Part shown: piece after piece, positions 32,600 to 45,100 of the stretch
Position numbering within the stretch: position 1 is the stretch's first letter
Layout of the letters: each line of letters starts with the position of its first letter
Assembly (NCBI GenBank): GCA_949361645.1
Contig: OX442416.1
Location: 20,285,530 to 20,349,529, forward strand
Direction: 5' to 3'
Source: Spongilla lacustris
Taxonomy: Eukaryota; Porifera; Demospongiae; Spongillida; Spongillidae
DNA length: 64,000 nucleotides
Translations under genes and position numbers: made by a program
Notes under the pieces: model-generated
What the model saw: only the letters and a program-made list of their open reading frames with translations
The model's database searches: none
Told to the model about the DNA's origin: nothing

Positions 32600-33500
32600 A
32601 GCATGCATCTCACAATATGGTTCCTTTGTCATGAACCATTATTGGTCTTGTTGTGAGTATACAGTGCGGCTGGGGTGCCGTACGTCTTGCCACACACCGA
32701 ACTGGAAAATGGCCTGTCAATTTCAGATATTAGCGTATGCCTCGCGGCTTGTGCTTGGCTGGACCCTGGCTTCTTTTGTCAACGCTGGAATCTGTGTTCA
32801 TCACCTGGAACAGCAGGCTGCTTGTGAGTGTTCTTTTTGTGCAGGGACAGGGCCTGGCTACTGGCATACTTGTTGCGACATACATGTACAGTGCATTGGT
32901 AGGCAAGGATTAGTTCAGACCTGGGTCTGCATTTCCTCCTGCCAGAAACAGTGTCAGCTATTACCTTCACCTTGCAATTCACTGTGAGTGTCATCTGCAG
33001 ACTGTAAGTAAGTGAGGAAGGTCTTGGTTTGTCATTTTCTGCTACTGCATGGGATGAAGCATTACCGCATGGATATATAGGAAGAGTTGGCCTCTAAGCT
33101 TTGTGAAGGCTTTGGACAACACCTTGTCCCTTTTCTTGGGGTCACGACCGTATTCCCTCACCTTCTCGTACAGGTACAGTGACCGCATCAGGGACAATCC
33201 ACTGGGGGTAATAACAGGTGGCATCACTTGGCTCTGATAAGCCTCCTGTATGTCCTTTATGGCCACTCCAGCCCTCAGCATGCTCATCTCGGTGGGGTTT
33301 GTGTCCGATGGCAAGGTCTCCATCCTCATGACACCAGGGTGGTCTTGATCAAACTCAAATGTGTGGTAGTGTCTTAGGCCAACCAGAGGACCAAACCACT
33401 GGCTCAAGAAGGCATTCCAGTCCTGGTACAGCTGTGACACACAAGTGACATCCTGGCCACACTGCCGGACACAGTCAGCTAGGTTCTGCTGTAAGTCCAT
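32600..33500 (-). pseudogene. Decayed inverted transposase copy, right arm of C
   Basis: Minus-strand frames at 33042-33500 and 32779-32994 match the intact protein from about residue 582 to 707 and from about 766 to 815. The first piece keeps 'FGPLVG', 'LPSDTNPTEMSMLRAGVAIK' and 'RSLYLYEKVREY'. It lacks the five residues QYHDW and differs at many positions. The second piece is a first zinc finger with an inserted residue ('CTVHVCRNKYASSQAL'), which breaks the C-x2-C spacing. The catalytic core (D433-D562) is gone. It is a non-functional relic from a lineage distinct from the intact copy. Confidence 0.85.
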
Positions 33501-33890
33501 TGGGATGTGTGGCTTCCCTTGATTGAAATTGTGGGGGCTGCCAACTCCATTTGCAGCGAGAGGGATAGCAGTGTTTCCACTGGTATACCATTGTGGAGGC
33601 TGACCCCACTGGTTAGTTTGTGGCTCGTGTGTAGGGTCTGATATGGGTAGGTGGTTCCATAGGTAGTGCGGGTTGGTGGCGTCTGCTGCTGGTTATGCGG
33701 GGCTGCTGTCTGGACTTGCAATGCAGTGAGGCATATGTGGGGGTGGGGCTGGTGTCCATCCGCAGCTGTGGGAATCAGGGTCTGGGTACGAGACTAGGGC
33801 TGCTGGCTCTTAGTCATTTAGGGGCTGCTCACTCCCTACAACCACCATCGTCAGTCGTCGTCAGTAGTATAACCACCGTCACTACCGTTC
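33501..33890. repeat. E-type arm repeats in the right arm of C
   Basis: Blocks such as 'GTGGGGGTGGGGCTGGTG' and 'GGGGCTGCTCACTCCCTA' match the outer arm of elements A and E. This shows that C shares internal as well as terminal sequence with them. Confidence 0.7.
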
Positions 33891-33968
33891 TCAATCTCCC
33901 CACCTCGCTCGAACTCGTCCGCCGATTGAAACTCTTGCGAGCGTGTTGTCTTCAGTGGACGTCGCCAT
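33891..33968 (-). pseudogene. Vestigial transposase start, right end of C
   Basis: ATG at 33968 on the minus strand, 'MATSTEDNTLARVSIGGRV', stop after 25 codons. One frame over it reads 'QSADEFERGGEIENGSDGG', homologous to residues 13-36 of the intact transposase. The frameshift is shared with the remnants in B. Confidence 0.7.
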
Positions 33969-34533
33969 ATCTCCGTTATCTACATAGGAGATAACGAATA
34001 ACAACTGTGACAGGGACGATACATTAAATACTTACTCATCAGATCTAGCTAGCGCAGTATGGGTGTGGCTATAAGTTATCAAAGTCTCGGCCCACAGGAA
34101 GTAGTTGCATATTCATGTCTTTGATGAATGGAAGCGGGCCTCGCACGTCCAACGGCGCGATTCGAGCGGGAAACGTGTACCAACTTTGCGCCGCTGTATC
34201 TCCGTAACGGATGACATAAAAATTAACGAACAGAACAAATCGATAGGTATAGGACCTCTCTACCTATAAACCGAATTTGAAGCGATTTCATTACTCCTAC
34301 CTAAAGTTATGGCGGGTGTGAACCCGGTGGGGTATCGAACATTGCAATACTGGCACGGAGCAAGTGCAAGACTCCAAAATGGATTTTAAAATAGAGAAAT
34401 GGTGTAGTATGAAGTGTTGAAAATAGGAAGTCGATAGCTTTTACCATTCAGAAGTTATAGCGATTCAAACATAAGGGAATTTTATAACATTTTATATATA
34501 TATACGAAGGCTCATTTTGTCGTGAACTGTCCC
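33969..34533. repeat. Right TIR plus leader of C
   Basis: 565 bp, inverted relative to 20911-21479. The outermost ~50 bp agree perfectly, but the inner part is clearly more diverged than the TIR pairs of B or E. For example, 'TTTGAAGCGATTTCATTACT' here corresponds to CTTCAAA...ATTTC variants on the left. The two ends of C may have different histories. Confidence 0.8.
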
Positions 34534-34549
34534 ATATATATATATATAT
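34534..34549. repeat. (TA)n junction between C and D
   Basis: Sixteen bases of AT alternation between CTGTCCC and GGGACAG. Confidence 0.8.
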
Positions 34550-35118
34550 GGGACAGTTCACGACAAAATGAGCCTTCGTATATATATATAAAATGTTATA
34601 AAATACCTTTACGTTTAAATAGCTATAACTGCCCAACGGTAAGAGCTATTGACATCCTATCTTCAACACTTTAAACTATACCATTTCTCTATGCTAAAAT
34701 ACATTTTGGGATCTTTCACTTGCTCCATACCAGTATTGCAACGTCCGATACCCTTTCGGGTTCTAACCCGCCATAACTTTCTGTAGGAGTAATGAAATCT
34801 CTTCAAATTCGGTTTATAGGTAGAGAGGTCCTTTACCTATCGATTTGTTCTGTTCGTTAATTTTTATGTATTCCGTTGGGGAGATACAGCCGTTCAAAGT
34901 AGGTACAGGTTTCCCGCTCGAATCGCGCCGTTGCACGGGCGTGAACCGCTTCCATTCACTCATGTACATGAATATTCAACTTCTCCCGTTTATTAACTTA
35001 GCCACACCTACAAAGCAGGATACGCGACAAACGGCGGTGAGTATTGGATCTCTCAGGTCATGCCTATTATAGTTGTTATTCGTTATCCTCTTTGTACATG
35101 TAGATAAAGATAAACGAT
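34550..35118 (+). promoter_or_regulatory. Left TIR of D with transposase leader
   Basis: Same as 20911-21479 except for one substitution at 34962. The ATG lies 569 bp from the terminus. Confidence 0.55.
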
Positions 35119-37746
35119 ATGGCGACGACTAACGACGAGCTCGTCGTTTATCATTCAGCGGACGAGTTCGAATGGAACGATACTTTTGACGAGGATGAGG
35201 AAATCGAGAACGGTGGCGATGGTGAATATGGAAGTGATGATTTTGAAGGCATTGATAGCGATGTCTGTGAAGATGGAATCAACGATGATGGTGAAAGCGA
35301 CGGAGATGACAATGATGGTGAAAGTGATGATGAGGGCAGAGATTGTGATAGCGGAAGCGACGGTGATGCCACTGATGGTGATGGTGAAGATGACAGCGAC
35401 GGCCCAGGTGATGTACCAGCTAGAATAGCACGTGGGCGATGTCGTCCTCGTCGCATGCTGAATGCCTACCTTACTAGAGGAGGGTGCTGCAGAGACAGTT
35501 GCTTATTGAAGTACGGTGACTTGCCCAAAAGACGAGCACTCACACTATCCAGATTGGACAAGAAAACCAGAAAGGCTGTTATTTATGGAATGCTAGCTGT
35601 GATTCGGAACAAATGTGGTTCTCGAAATACATTCCAGTATCGCCTTGACTGGTCCAGTCCTGTCTGCAAGGATGCTTTCTGTGCCATCATTGGCATTAGT
35701 TACTGTACATTGAAGCGCTGGCAGCAGCAGGTGTGCTCTGACTCTGATGTTGAGCCCCATCCCCATGGGAACTGTGGCAGGGCTCCTCGCCATGCCCTCT
35801 CTCGTTTGGACAAGACTATGGTAGTCAGATTTATAGAGAACTATGCTGGCATACATGCCCTCCCTGACCCTGGTCGATTGCAAGGGACAATCAGAGACTA
35901 CGTTCTGGAGAGCGGCAAAACACTAAAGTCTGTGTACGTCGAGTATTGCAAAGCCATGGAGTCCCTATCAAAGACCACACCAGCACCACAGCAACCTTGC
36001 CCTTACAGATTGACCACTCGGCTGAAGCGGCAGTACACCTTGCTCAACGTTCCTCCGGCTCCTCCAACACCTCCTGCTGCACGTGTGGTGAAGTACGTGT
36101 CATTTATTACACTCTGGCGCAGGTACTGCTCCAACATCAAGATCCAACCTGCACGCAGCGATCTGTGCGACAAGTGTGATCAGATGTTGGTCACTTTGAG
36201 GCACAGCCTTTCCGACGAGCAGCGCAAAACAATAAATGACAAATACAAACAACACCTCATTAAGGCCAAGGCATTTCGTGATGCCTACAATGCCAATATT
36301 GAGGAGGCTGAGAAGGGATGGAAAGGGAAGAGACAGAAGGAGCGTGACCAGATTCTGGGTCACTTGGGATCCAGGGCCCTGATGGCTCCCTTCACTTCAC
36401 AAGCCCTGCACCTGGACATGCAGATGCAGTACTCTTTTGACTACTGCCAGCAGGTGTCACTGCCCTATAGCTCACAGCAAAGGGGCACGTTTTATTTCAG
36501 GACACCTCGCAAGGTCCAGGTGTTTGGCGTGTGTTGTGAGCCGCTGTGCCGCCAGGTGTTCTTCCTAATTGATGAGGCTGAGCAGGCCGGCAAGGGTGCT
36601 GTGGTGGTGGTCAGCCTGGTGCATGCATTCTTCCACCTACATGGACTGGGAGAGAGGCGTGTAACACTTCAGGCCGACAACTGTGTGGGCCAGAACAAGA
36701 ACACCACCATGATGTGGTACCTGGCCTGGCGGGTGATCACTGGACAACATGAGGCCATCCAGCTGAACTTCATGCTACCTGGACACACAAAGTTTCGACC
36801 TGATTCCTACTTTGGCCTGTTCAAGAAGTACTACCGAAGACAGGATCATGTAGATGACATGGACGATCTAGCTGACTGTGTCCGGCAGTGTGGCCAGAAC
36901 GTCACTTGTGTGCCACAACTGTACCAGGACTGGCAGTACCATGACTGGAATGCCTTCTTGGGCCAGTGGTTTGGTCCTCTGGTTGGCTTTGGTCGCTACC
37001 ACACATTTGAGTTTGACCAAGGCCACCCTGGTGTCATGAAAATGAAGACCTTGCCATCGGACACAAACCCCACCGAGATGAGCATGCTGAGGGCTGGAGT
37101 GGCCATAAAGGACATACAGGAGGCTTATCAGAGCCAAGTGATGCCACCTGTTATTAGCCCCAATGGATTGTCCCTGACGCGGTCACTGTACCTGTACGAG
37201 AAGGTGAGGGAATACGTTCGTGACCCCAAGAAGAGGGACAGGGTATGTCCAAAGCCTACTCCAGCCACTGCTATCAACTCTTCAGAAACACCTGGAAATG
37301 TTCCAGACAGTGGCCAACCAGGTCCTTCTAATGCCATTCCTGACCCACCTACAGTTGAGGGTAATGAGTCTGCAGATGAGACTCACAGTGAAATGCAAGA
37401 CAAAGGCAATAGCTGTGTTTCTGGCAGGAGGAAACGCAGACCCAGGTCTGAACTAATCCTTGCCTACCAATGCACTGTATGTGGCAATAAGTATGGCAGT
37501 AGCCAGGCCCTGTACCTGCACAAAAAGAACACTCATAAGCAGCCTGCTGTTCCAGGTGATGAACACGGTGATGTCGCTAAGGCAGACAATGCCAGTGTTG
37601 ACGAAGGAAGCCAGGGTCCACCCTGCAAGCGCAGGCGTAGGAAAAAATCTGAAATTGACAGGCCATTTTCCTGTTCTGTGTGTGGCAATAAGTACGGCAG
37701 CTCATCCGCACTGTATACTCACAAGAAGAGCGACCATGGCTCATGA
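35119..37746 (+). CDS. Putative transposase (copy in D)
   Basis: 875 residues, identical to the protein encoded at 21480-24107, with all motifs kept: the acidic N terminus, CxxC at 350-353, D433, D520 in the GQNKN motif, D562 and two C2H2 fingers. Two identical intact frames in tandem fit a currently or recently active transposase. Its likely substrates are the TIRs of all six elements here, but that rests only on end similarity. Confidence 0.8.
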   Translation: MATTNDELVVYHSADEFEWNDTFDEDEEIENGGDGEYGSDDFEGIDSDVCEDGINDDGESDGDDNDGESDDEGRDCDSGSDGDATDGDGEDDSDGPGDVPARIARGRCRPRRMLNAYLTRGGCCRDSCLLKYGDLPKRRALTLSRLDKKTRKAVIYGMLAVIRNKCGSRNTFQYRLDWSSPVCKDAFCAIIGISYCTLKRWQQQVCSDSDVEPHPHGNCGRAPRHALSRLDKTMVVRFIENYAGIHALPDPGRLQGTIRDYVLESGKTLKSVYVEYCKAMESLSKTTPAPQQPCPYRLTTRLKRQYTLLNVPPAPPTPPAARVVKYVSFITLWRRYCSNIKIQPARSDLCDKCDQMLVTLRHSLSDEQRKTINDKYKQHLIKAKAFRDAYNANIEEAEKGWKGKRQKERDQILGHLGSRALMAPFTSQALHLDMQMQYSFDYCQQVSLPYSSQQRGTFYFRTPRKVQVFGVCCEPLCRQVFFLIDEAEQAGKGAVVVVSLVHAFFHLHGLGERRVTLQADNCVGQNKNTTMMWYLAWRVITGQHEAIQLNFMLPGHTKFRPDSYFGLFKKYYRRQDHVDDMDDLADCVRQCGQNVTCVPQLYQDWQYHDWNAFLGQWFGPLVGFGRYHTFEFDQGHPGVMKMKTLPSDTNPTEMSMLRAGVAIKDIQEAYQSQVMPPVISPNGLSLTRSLYLYEKVREYVRDPKKRDRVCPKPTPATAINSSETPGNVPDSGQPGPSNAIPDPPTVEGNESADETHSEMQDKGNSCVSGRRKRRPRSELILAYQCTVCGNKYGSSQALYLHKKNTHKQPAVPGDEHGDVAKADNASVDEGSQGPPCKRRRRKKSEIDRPFSCSVCGNKYGSSSALYTHKKSDHGS

Positions 37747-38146
37747 ACCATATTGTGAGAAGCATTTCATGGTATTATTACCATTTCAATTTCATCTGTA
37801 GAAGTGAGGCCATCGTGAAAGGCTATGTAACAGTTGCATAGGAAGATGATTGTTTGGCTTTGATATGTGACAAAGGTGGATGTGGAAGCCCGGCTTGTTG
37901 AAGTAAATTTCCTTCACCCAAAGCTACATTTACCTGGCAAGTCCTACAATTACCCAAAGAACCCGGACATCAATGGAGGTCTTACCAGCATTAAGAGCAC
38001 TTAAAGCTAGAGAAGCTCTCAGGTTGTGAGTTACCTTAGCAATTTAGTTGCCTGAATAGACACAGAACATGATGCATGCACCTCTGCTAATTTAAGTTAG
38101 TTGTTGCTCAGATTACTAGAGAGATGTTTGGTGCATCCATGAAGAA

Positions 38147-38430
38147 GTCGATTGTTGCTCAGATATACATGTACATGTAGCTCTGGTGCACTTGTGAAGA
38201 AAAGTCGGTTGTTGCTTGATAACTCTGGTGCACCCGTGAAGTTAAAAGTCGATTGTTGCTCAGATATACATGTACATGTAGCTCTGGTGCACTCGTGAAG
38301 AAAAGTCGGTTGTTGCTTGATAACTCTGGTGCACCCGTGAAGTTAAAAGTCGATTGTTGCTCAGATATACATGTACATGTAGCTCTGGTGCACTCGTGAA
38401 GAAAAGTCGGTTGTTGCTCAGATAATCTAT
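38147..38430. repeat. ~101-bp tandem repeat (D)
   Basis: Counterpart of 24508-24790, with the same three unit starts. Confidence 0.85.
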
Positions 38431-38984
38431 GTACAGTGCAACTGTGTATCGTGTTGAATCAAAAGTTCTTTTAAGAACTCGTTTGTCAGCTTGTCCTCAC
38501 AATCTATTGAGGTAACATTCTGACAAACGTTACATTTACACAAGAAGTTACACCTTAGCGAATCTTGATTATCATAACAAAGAAGTGATCACATGGGTAC
38601 AAGCACATGAACATGTAAATGTTTTGAAAGAGTTCTAGTACGCATATTAATGGTAAAAGAATGGTCCTTGTCCTGCCCAAGTGTCTGGCATAGGTCCAGC
38701 TGTCCATGGTAACGCTGCCTGGGACCATGACTGTGATGGTGACTGGAGCTGAATCCTTGGTGGAAACTGGACTATTGCAGCTACTGGTGGCCTCACCATT
38801 ACAGGCAGTGGCTCTGGCTAATAGGAATGATGCAAGTATGAGTATGAGGAATGGATGATGAGCATGGTGAGGAAAAACATGAAGATGGATGTGTTGAATG
38901 ACTTGAACGTGTTTGCCGAGTACAGTGACGTGGTGAAGAACATCTTGGATGACTTAAGTGGCGTGGTGATCCAGGTGAATAGTA

Positions 38985-39299
38985 CGGCAGCTCATCCGCA
39001 CTGTATACTCACAAGAAAAGAGACCATGGTTCATGAACCATATTGTGAGATGCATGTAGTTGAATGCCAAAGGAGGTATGGTATCTTGCACATCCCAATG
39101 ACAATGTGTTTGGTGCATGTGCTGGAGGGTTGGTGCACCCCATGCCATAGAAGGTGTGGTGTCTTGCACATCCCGATGACACTGTGTTTGGCGCATGTGA
39201 TGGAGGGTTAGTGCACCCCATGCCATAGAAGGTGTGGTGTCTTGCACATCCCAATGACAGTGTGTTTGGTGCATGTGCTGGAGGGTTAATGCACAAGCT
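38985..39299. repeat. Duplicated transposase tail and 78-bp repeats (D)
   Basis: Counterpart of 25346-25660, with no difference seen. The unidentified open frame of C is also present here, at 38556-38954. Confidence 0.8.
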
Positions 39300-39556
39300 T
39301 ATCTTATCTAATATCAGTAACAAATTCATATGTAGGTGGGCCATAAAAGACTAGGCTATAACTTCTCAATGTGGGATACATCTACATTGGTGTGATAAGT
39401 TCAAACCTGGTACATTTTAAAATGTGGAGATAAACTCTGATGCATGGGTTTCCAAGCTAGGTGACCTGGCATTAATACACGTACATGTAGCACCAAAACT
39501 GGGAGTGCACTAACATATTGCTGCACCCTACGTGGTTAAACTGCACTGGCAGATGT

Positions 39557-41368
39557 GTATAGTGTACTGATGTGAGGTGTGTGTAGTGTACTGATGTGTG
39601 GTGAATACATGTATGGTGTAGTGTGTGTTTAGTGTTCTGATGTGTGGTGTGTATAGTGTACTGATGTGTGGTGTGTATGTGTGGTGTGTATAGTGTACTG
39701 ATGTGTGGTGTGTATAGTGTACTGATGTGTGGTGTGTATAGTGTACTGATGTGTGGTGTGTATAGTGTACTGATGTGTGGTGTGTGTATGTGGGGTGTGT
39801 GTATGTGTGGTGTGTATAGTGTACTGATGTGTGGTGTGTGTATGTGTGGTGTGTATAGTGTACTGATGTGTGGTGTGTGTATGTGTGGTGTGTATAGTGT
39901 ACTGATGTGTGTACTGATGTGTGGTGTGTGTATGTGTGGTGTACGTATGTGTGGTGTGTATAGTGTACTGATGTGTGGTGTGTGTATGTGTGGTGTGTAC
40001 AGTGTACTGATGTGTGGTGTGTATAGTGTACTGATGTGTGGTGTGTGTATGTGTGGTGTGTGTATGTGTGGTGTGTATAGTGTACTGATGTGTGGTGTGT
40101 GTATGTGTGGTGTGTATAGTGTACTGATGTGTGGTGTGTATAGTGTACTGATGTGTGGTGTGTATAGTGTACTGATGTGTGGTGTGTGTATGTGTGGTGT
40201 GTACAGTGTACTGATGTGTGGTGTGTATAGTGTACTGATGTGTAGTGTGTGTATGTGTGGTGTGTATAGTGTACTGATGTGTGGTGTGTATAGTGTACTG
40301 ATGTGTGGTGTGTATAGTGTACTGATGTGTGGTGTGTGTATGTGTGGTGTGTATAGTGTACCGATGTGTGGTGTGTGCATGTGTGGTGTGTATAGTGTAC
40401 CGATGTGTGGTGTGTGTATGTGTGGTGTGTATAGTGTACTGATGTGTGGTGTGTGTATGTGTGGTGTGTATAGTGTACTGATGTGTGGTGTGTATAGTGT
40501 ACTGATGTGTGGTGTGTATAGTGTACTGATGTGTGGTGTGTATAGTGTACTGATGTGTGGTGTGTATAGTGTACCGATGTGTGGTGTGTGTATGTGTGGT
40601 GTGTATAGTGTACTGATGTGTGGTGTGTATAGTGTACTGATGTGTGGTGTGTATAGTGTACTGATGTGTGGTGTGTATAGTGTACTGATGTGTGGTGTGT
40701 ATGTGTGGTTTGTATAGTGTACTGATGTGTGGTGTGTATAGTGTACTGATGTGTGGTGTGCGTATGTGTGGTGTGTATAGTGTACTGATGTGTGGTGTGT
40801 GTATGTGTGGTGTGTATAGTGTACTGATGTGTGGTGTGTATAGTGTACTGATGTGTGGTGTGTATAGCGTACTGATGTGTGGTGTGTATAGTGTACTGAT
40901 GTGTGGTGTGTATAGTGTACTGATGTGTGGTGTGCGTATGTGTGGTGTGTATAGTGTACTGATGTGTGGTGTGTATAGTGTACTGATGTGTGGTGTGCGT
41001 ATGTGTGGTGTGTATAGTGTACTGATGTGTGGTGTGTATAGTGTACTGATGTGTGGTGTGTACAGTGTACTGATGTGTGGTGTGTATAGTGTACTGATGT
41101 GTGGTGTGTATAGTGTACCGATGTGTGGTGTGTATAGTGTACTGATGTGGTGTGTATAGTGTACTGATGTGGTGTGTATAGTGTACTGATGTGTGGTGTG
41201 TATAGTGTACTGATGTGTGGTGTGTATAGTGTACCGATGTGTGGTGTGTATAGTGTACTGATGTGGTGTGTATAGTGTACTGATGTGTGGTGTGTATAGT
41301 GTACCGATGTGTGGTGTGTATAGTGTACTGATGTGGTGTGTATAGTGTACTGATGTGTGGTGGGTATG
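39557..41368. repeat. 24-bp minisatellite (D)
   Basis: Counterpart of 25918-27690 with one additional 39-bp compound unit (24 + 15 bp) near 39858-39896. This is the only length difference found between C and D. Confidence 0.95.
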
Positions 41369-41369
41369 T

Positions 41370-42083
41370 ACACTGTACATCTGTGTCGTTAAGGGGTTAC
41401 CTCTGTAAACCTTATGTATGTTTCGTTATGGGGTTACCTGTACACCATACATCTGTTTCATCAAGGGGTTACCTGTACACCATACATCTGTTTCATCAAG
41501 GGGTTACCTGTACACCATACATCTGTTTCATCACCTGTACACCATACATCTGTTTCATCAAGGGGTTACCTGTACACCATACATCTGTGTCGTTAAGGGG
41601 TTACCTTTGTATGCTTTATGTATGTGTCGTTAATGTATGCGTTGTTAAGGGGTTACCTCATGTTGTACCCCCCCCCCCCCCCCCCCCATCATATACATAT
41701 GTGTCATCAAGGGGTTACCTGTACACCATACATCTGTGTCGTTAAGGGGTTAACTCTGTATACCTTATGTATGTGTTGTTAAGGGGTTACCTGTACACTG
41801 TACTTCTGTGTCGTTAAGGGGTTACCTCTGTACACCATACATCTGTGTCATCAAGGGGTTACCTTTACACAATACACATCTGTGTCGTTAAGGGGTTACC
41901 TCTGTAAACCTTATGTATGTGTTGTTAAGGGATTTAACCTCTTGTGTGTACCCCATTCATCTGTGTCATCAAGGGGTTACCTGTACACCATACATCCGTG
42001 TTGTTAAGGGGATACCTCTGTACACCTTATGTATGTGTCATTAAGGGGTTACCTGTACACCATACATCTGTGTCGTTTATGGA
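41370..42083 (+). repeat. 35-bp minisatellite, left arm of D
   Basis: Counterpart of 27692-28405, including the poly-C tract near 41669-41687. Confidence 0.9.
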
Positions 42084-42156
42084 TTTTTACTTTTCACGTA
42101 GTGGTGATGTAATCCATCCAATGCTGTGAAAATCTAGGTCTGGGTGCGAGACTAGT

Positions 42157-45100
42157 GACGACGGTGGTCCCATTTACACCCTGTACTAGTGTCTGCTGTG
42201 GGATCAAATCCATGGTCCCATTTACACACTGTAAGTGTATCTATTGTGGGGTCAAATCCATGGTCCCATTTACACACTGTACTTGAGTCTGTTTTAGGGT
42301 CAAATCTATGATCCCATTTACACCCTAAACTTGTGTCTGTTGTGAGATCAAATCCATGCTCCCATTTACACCCTGTACTTGTGTCTGTTGTAGGGACTCA
42401 AATCCATGATCCCATTTACACCCTGTACTTGTGATCAAATCCATGGTCCCATTTACACCCTGTTCTTATGTCTGTTGTGGGGTCAAATACATGGTTCCAT
42501 TTACACCCTGTACTTTTGTCTGTTGTGAGGTCAATTCATTGGTCCCATTTACACCCTGTACTTTTGTCTGTTGTGGGGTCATACTACCAACAGGCCGGAG
42601 AGCTGCCAGCTGCCACATTACCAGGGTTGAATGGGGTTGTCACAAAGCTAGACCTCAGCATGTGGAGTGGAACCTTGAACTGGAGCCGACCTCAAACACT
42701 GGGACCAGCCACAATAGCCTTCTATCCTAGCCCCACACAGCTCCTCACTGCAAATGCACGTGAAGCCACTACATGTACCTATGAAACCATTAACCCCCAC
42801 ACTACAAGAGGAATTACTGGTAGGGGAACCATCGTGGAGCTACCAGCTTGCATTGGACAAATGGGGATGCCACCACTGGAGCAGCCTCCATTTGTAGAGT
42901 GTACATGCGTATACGTTTTTCTCTTCACACATTTTGTGCTGTACATGTGGATCTGAACTACTGTAGACATGTACATGTACATGTTTTGTGCATTCTGGTG
43001 TGAAGCCATGCTGTTAGTGGTGAATATAGTTACTTGCCCTATCGGTACTGATTGTGGTGGGTCTGCACCCGTGGTTGGTGTATATAGACAACCAAGGCTT
43101 GCAGAGGGCGTTTTGCCTACATGTACAGAGAACTAGTAGCAAAACATATTAGTGCCATTTTGAATCAATGTCACATAAATTGCAAGCACAGTCACAGCTA
43201 CAATGTGTCACGGTGAAGACGTCAGAATTCATGACCACACAGCACTGTCAGAGATGTCACCAGACATTACCAGTGTAACCCAGTTTCACCTGTGCCCCAC
43301 GGCCACTATACACTACCCGCGCACATACATTTTGGCAGAAACACCAGCCTAGGGCTAGGTATAACGTAGTTGATGAATCCATTAAATTTGTAGGGTCTAT
43401 TAACTCCACTTGCATTGTGTGGTCATGAATTCTGATGTCTTCATCGTGCCACATTGTAGCTGTGACTGTGCATGCGTGACATTCAAAATGGTACTTCCAT
43501 ATTTTGCTACTCGCGTAAAGTAAGGCCTTACAGTATGTAGTTCCCAGTAGGCAAAACGCCCTCTGCAAGCCTTGGTTGTCTATATACACCAACCACGGGT
43601 GCAGACCCACCGCAATCAGTACCGATAGGGCAGGTAAGTATATTCACCACTAACAGCATGGCTTCACACCAGATAAAATTTACTCTGTATACGTACATGT
43701 ACATGCACAAAACATGTACATGTCTACAGTAGACCTAGTTCAGATCTACATGTACAACACAAAATGTGTGAAGAGAAAAACGTAGGCATGTACACTCAGT
43801 GGTGGTATCCCCATTTGTCCAATGCGAGATGGTAGCTCCACGATGGTTCCGGTCCCCTACTAGTAAGTACTCTAGTAGTGTGGGGGTTAATGGTTTCATA
43901 GGTAGTGGCTTCATTTGCATTTGCAGTGAGGAGCTGTGTGGGGCTAGGATAGAGGGCCATTGTGGCTGGCCCCAGTATTTGGGGTCGGCTCCAGTTCAAG
44001 GTTCCACTCCACATAGCTTTGTGACGACCCCATTCAACCCTGGTAATGTGGCAGCTGGCAGCTCTCCGGCCTGTTGGTAGTACGATTACACCATATGTTA
44101 GAGGGGTTTTTAGGGGTGGGTGGGAGGGCTGGTCGTGTGGGGACTGAGAGTGCTATTGAGTAGGGGATGGCCTGGGCCTCTGATACAACTTGCAGTAGAG
44201 GAGGATAGGTAGTGGGAGATAGGGCCATGGGGGTGAATGGGGCATGTGTTAATCCAGTTCATGGCTCCCCTAATATAGTGGGGGGTGCCAATTCCTATCG
44301 CAGTGTGAGAGCTGCATTATTGTGGGGACCCCCAATGACCCTGTAGGATTTTTTAGCACCTGATTGCTCCCTTGCTGCCAGTCTGATAACTCCACCTGCA
44401 ATTGCTCCATGCACTGGTGCTAACTGTCTGGACATGTAGTGTGGGGCTATTAAGTTAACTTGTATTAATGGTTCTGTCCACTTGCAGTGAGGGAGTTGAC
44501 CTGATTGGACCCTGGGCCATTACAGGGTGTAAATGGGACCAATGCATTGACCCCACAACAGACACACATACATGTACATGTACAGAGTGTAAATAGGACC
44601 ATGGATTTGATCCTAAAACAGACACAAGTACAGGGTGTAAATGGGACCATGGATTTGACCCACAACAGACAGAAGTACAGGGTGTAAATAGGACCAATGA
44701 ACTGACCCCACAACAGACAAAAGTACAGGGTGTAAATGGGACCAATGAATTGACCCCACAACAGACAAAAGTACAGTGTGTAAATGGGATCATGGATTTG
44801 ATCACAAGTACAGGGTGTACATCAGATCATTGACCCCACAACAGACAAAAGTACAGGGTGTAAATGGGACCAATGAATTGACCCCACAACAGACAAAAGT
44901 ACAGGGTGTAAATGGGACCAATGAATTGACCCCACAACAGACAAAAGTACAGGGTATAAATGGGACCAATGAATTGACCCCACAACAGAAAAAGTACAGG
45001 GTGTAAATGGGACCAATGAATTTACCCCACAACAGACAAAAGTACATGCAGGGTGTAAATGGGAGCATGGATTTGATCTCACAACAGACACAGCTTTAGG

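Larger units (their letters stand above)
20911..34533. mobile_element. Element C: 13.6-kb autonomous palindromic transposon
   Basis: Starts GGGACAGTTCACGACAAAAT and ends with its reverse complement. Left arm: TIR and leader, intact 875-codon transposase, 101-bp and 78-bp tandem repeats, 24-bp minisatellite, 35-bp minisatellite, short 48-bp minisatellite, core. Right arm, inverted: core, 48-bp and 35-bp minisatellites, decayed transposase, E-type repeats, vestigial start, TIR. The centre is near 29650, so the left arm is about 4 kb longer. It is the only type here with an intact transposase and is the candidate driver of the whole family. Confidence 0.9.

Noticed and set aside
20911..34533. 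Assigning the family to a known superfamily such as Tc1/mariner (TA target), KDZ or Dada
   Set aside because: The protein shows no mariner-like D...DD/E spacing or other signature that I can verify. TA flanks alone are not enough.
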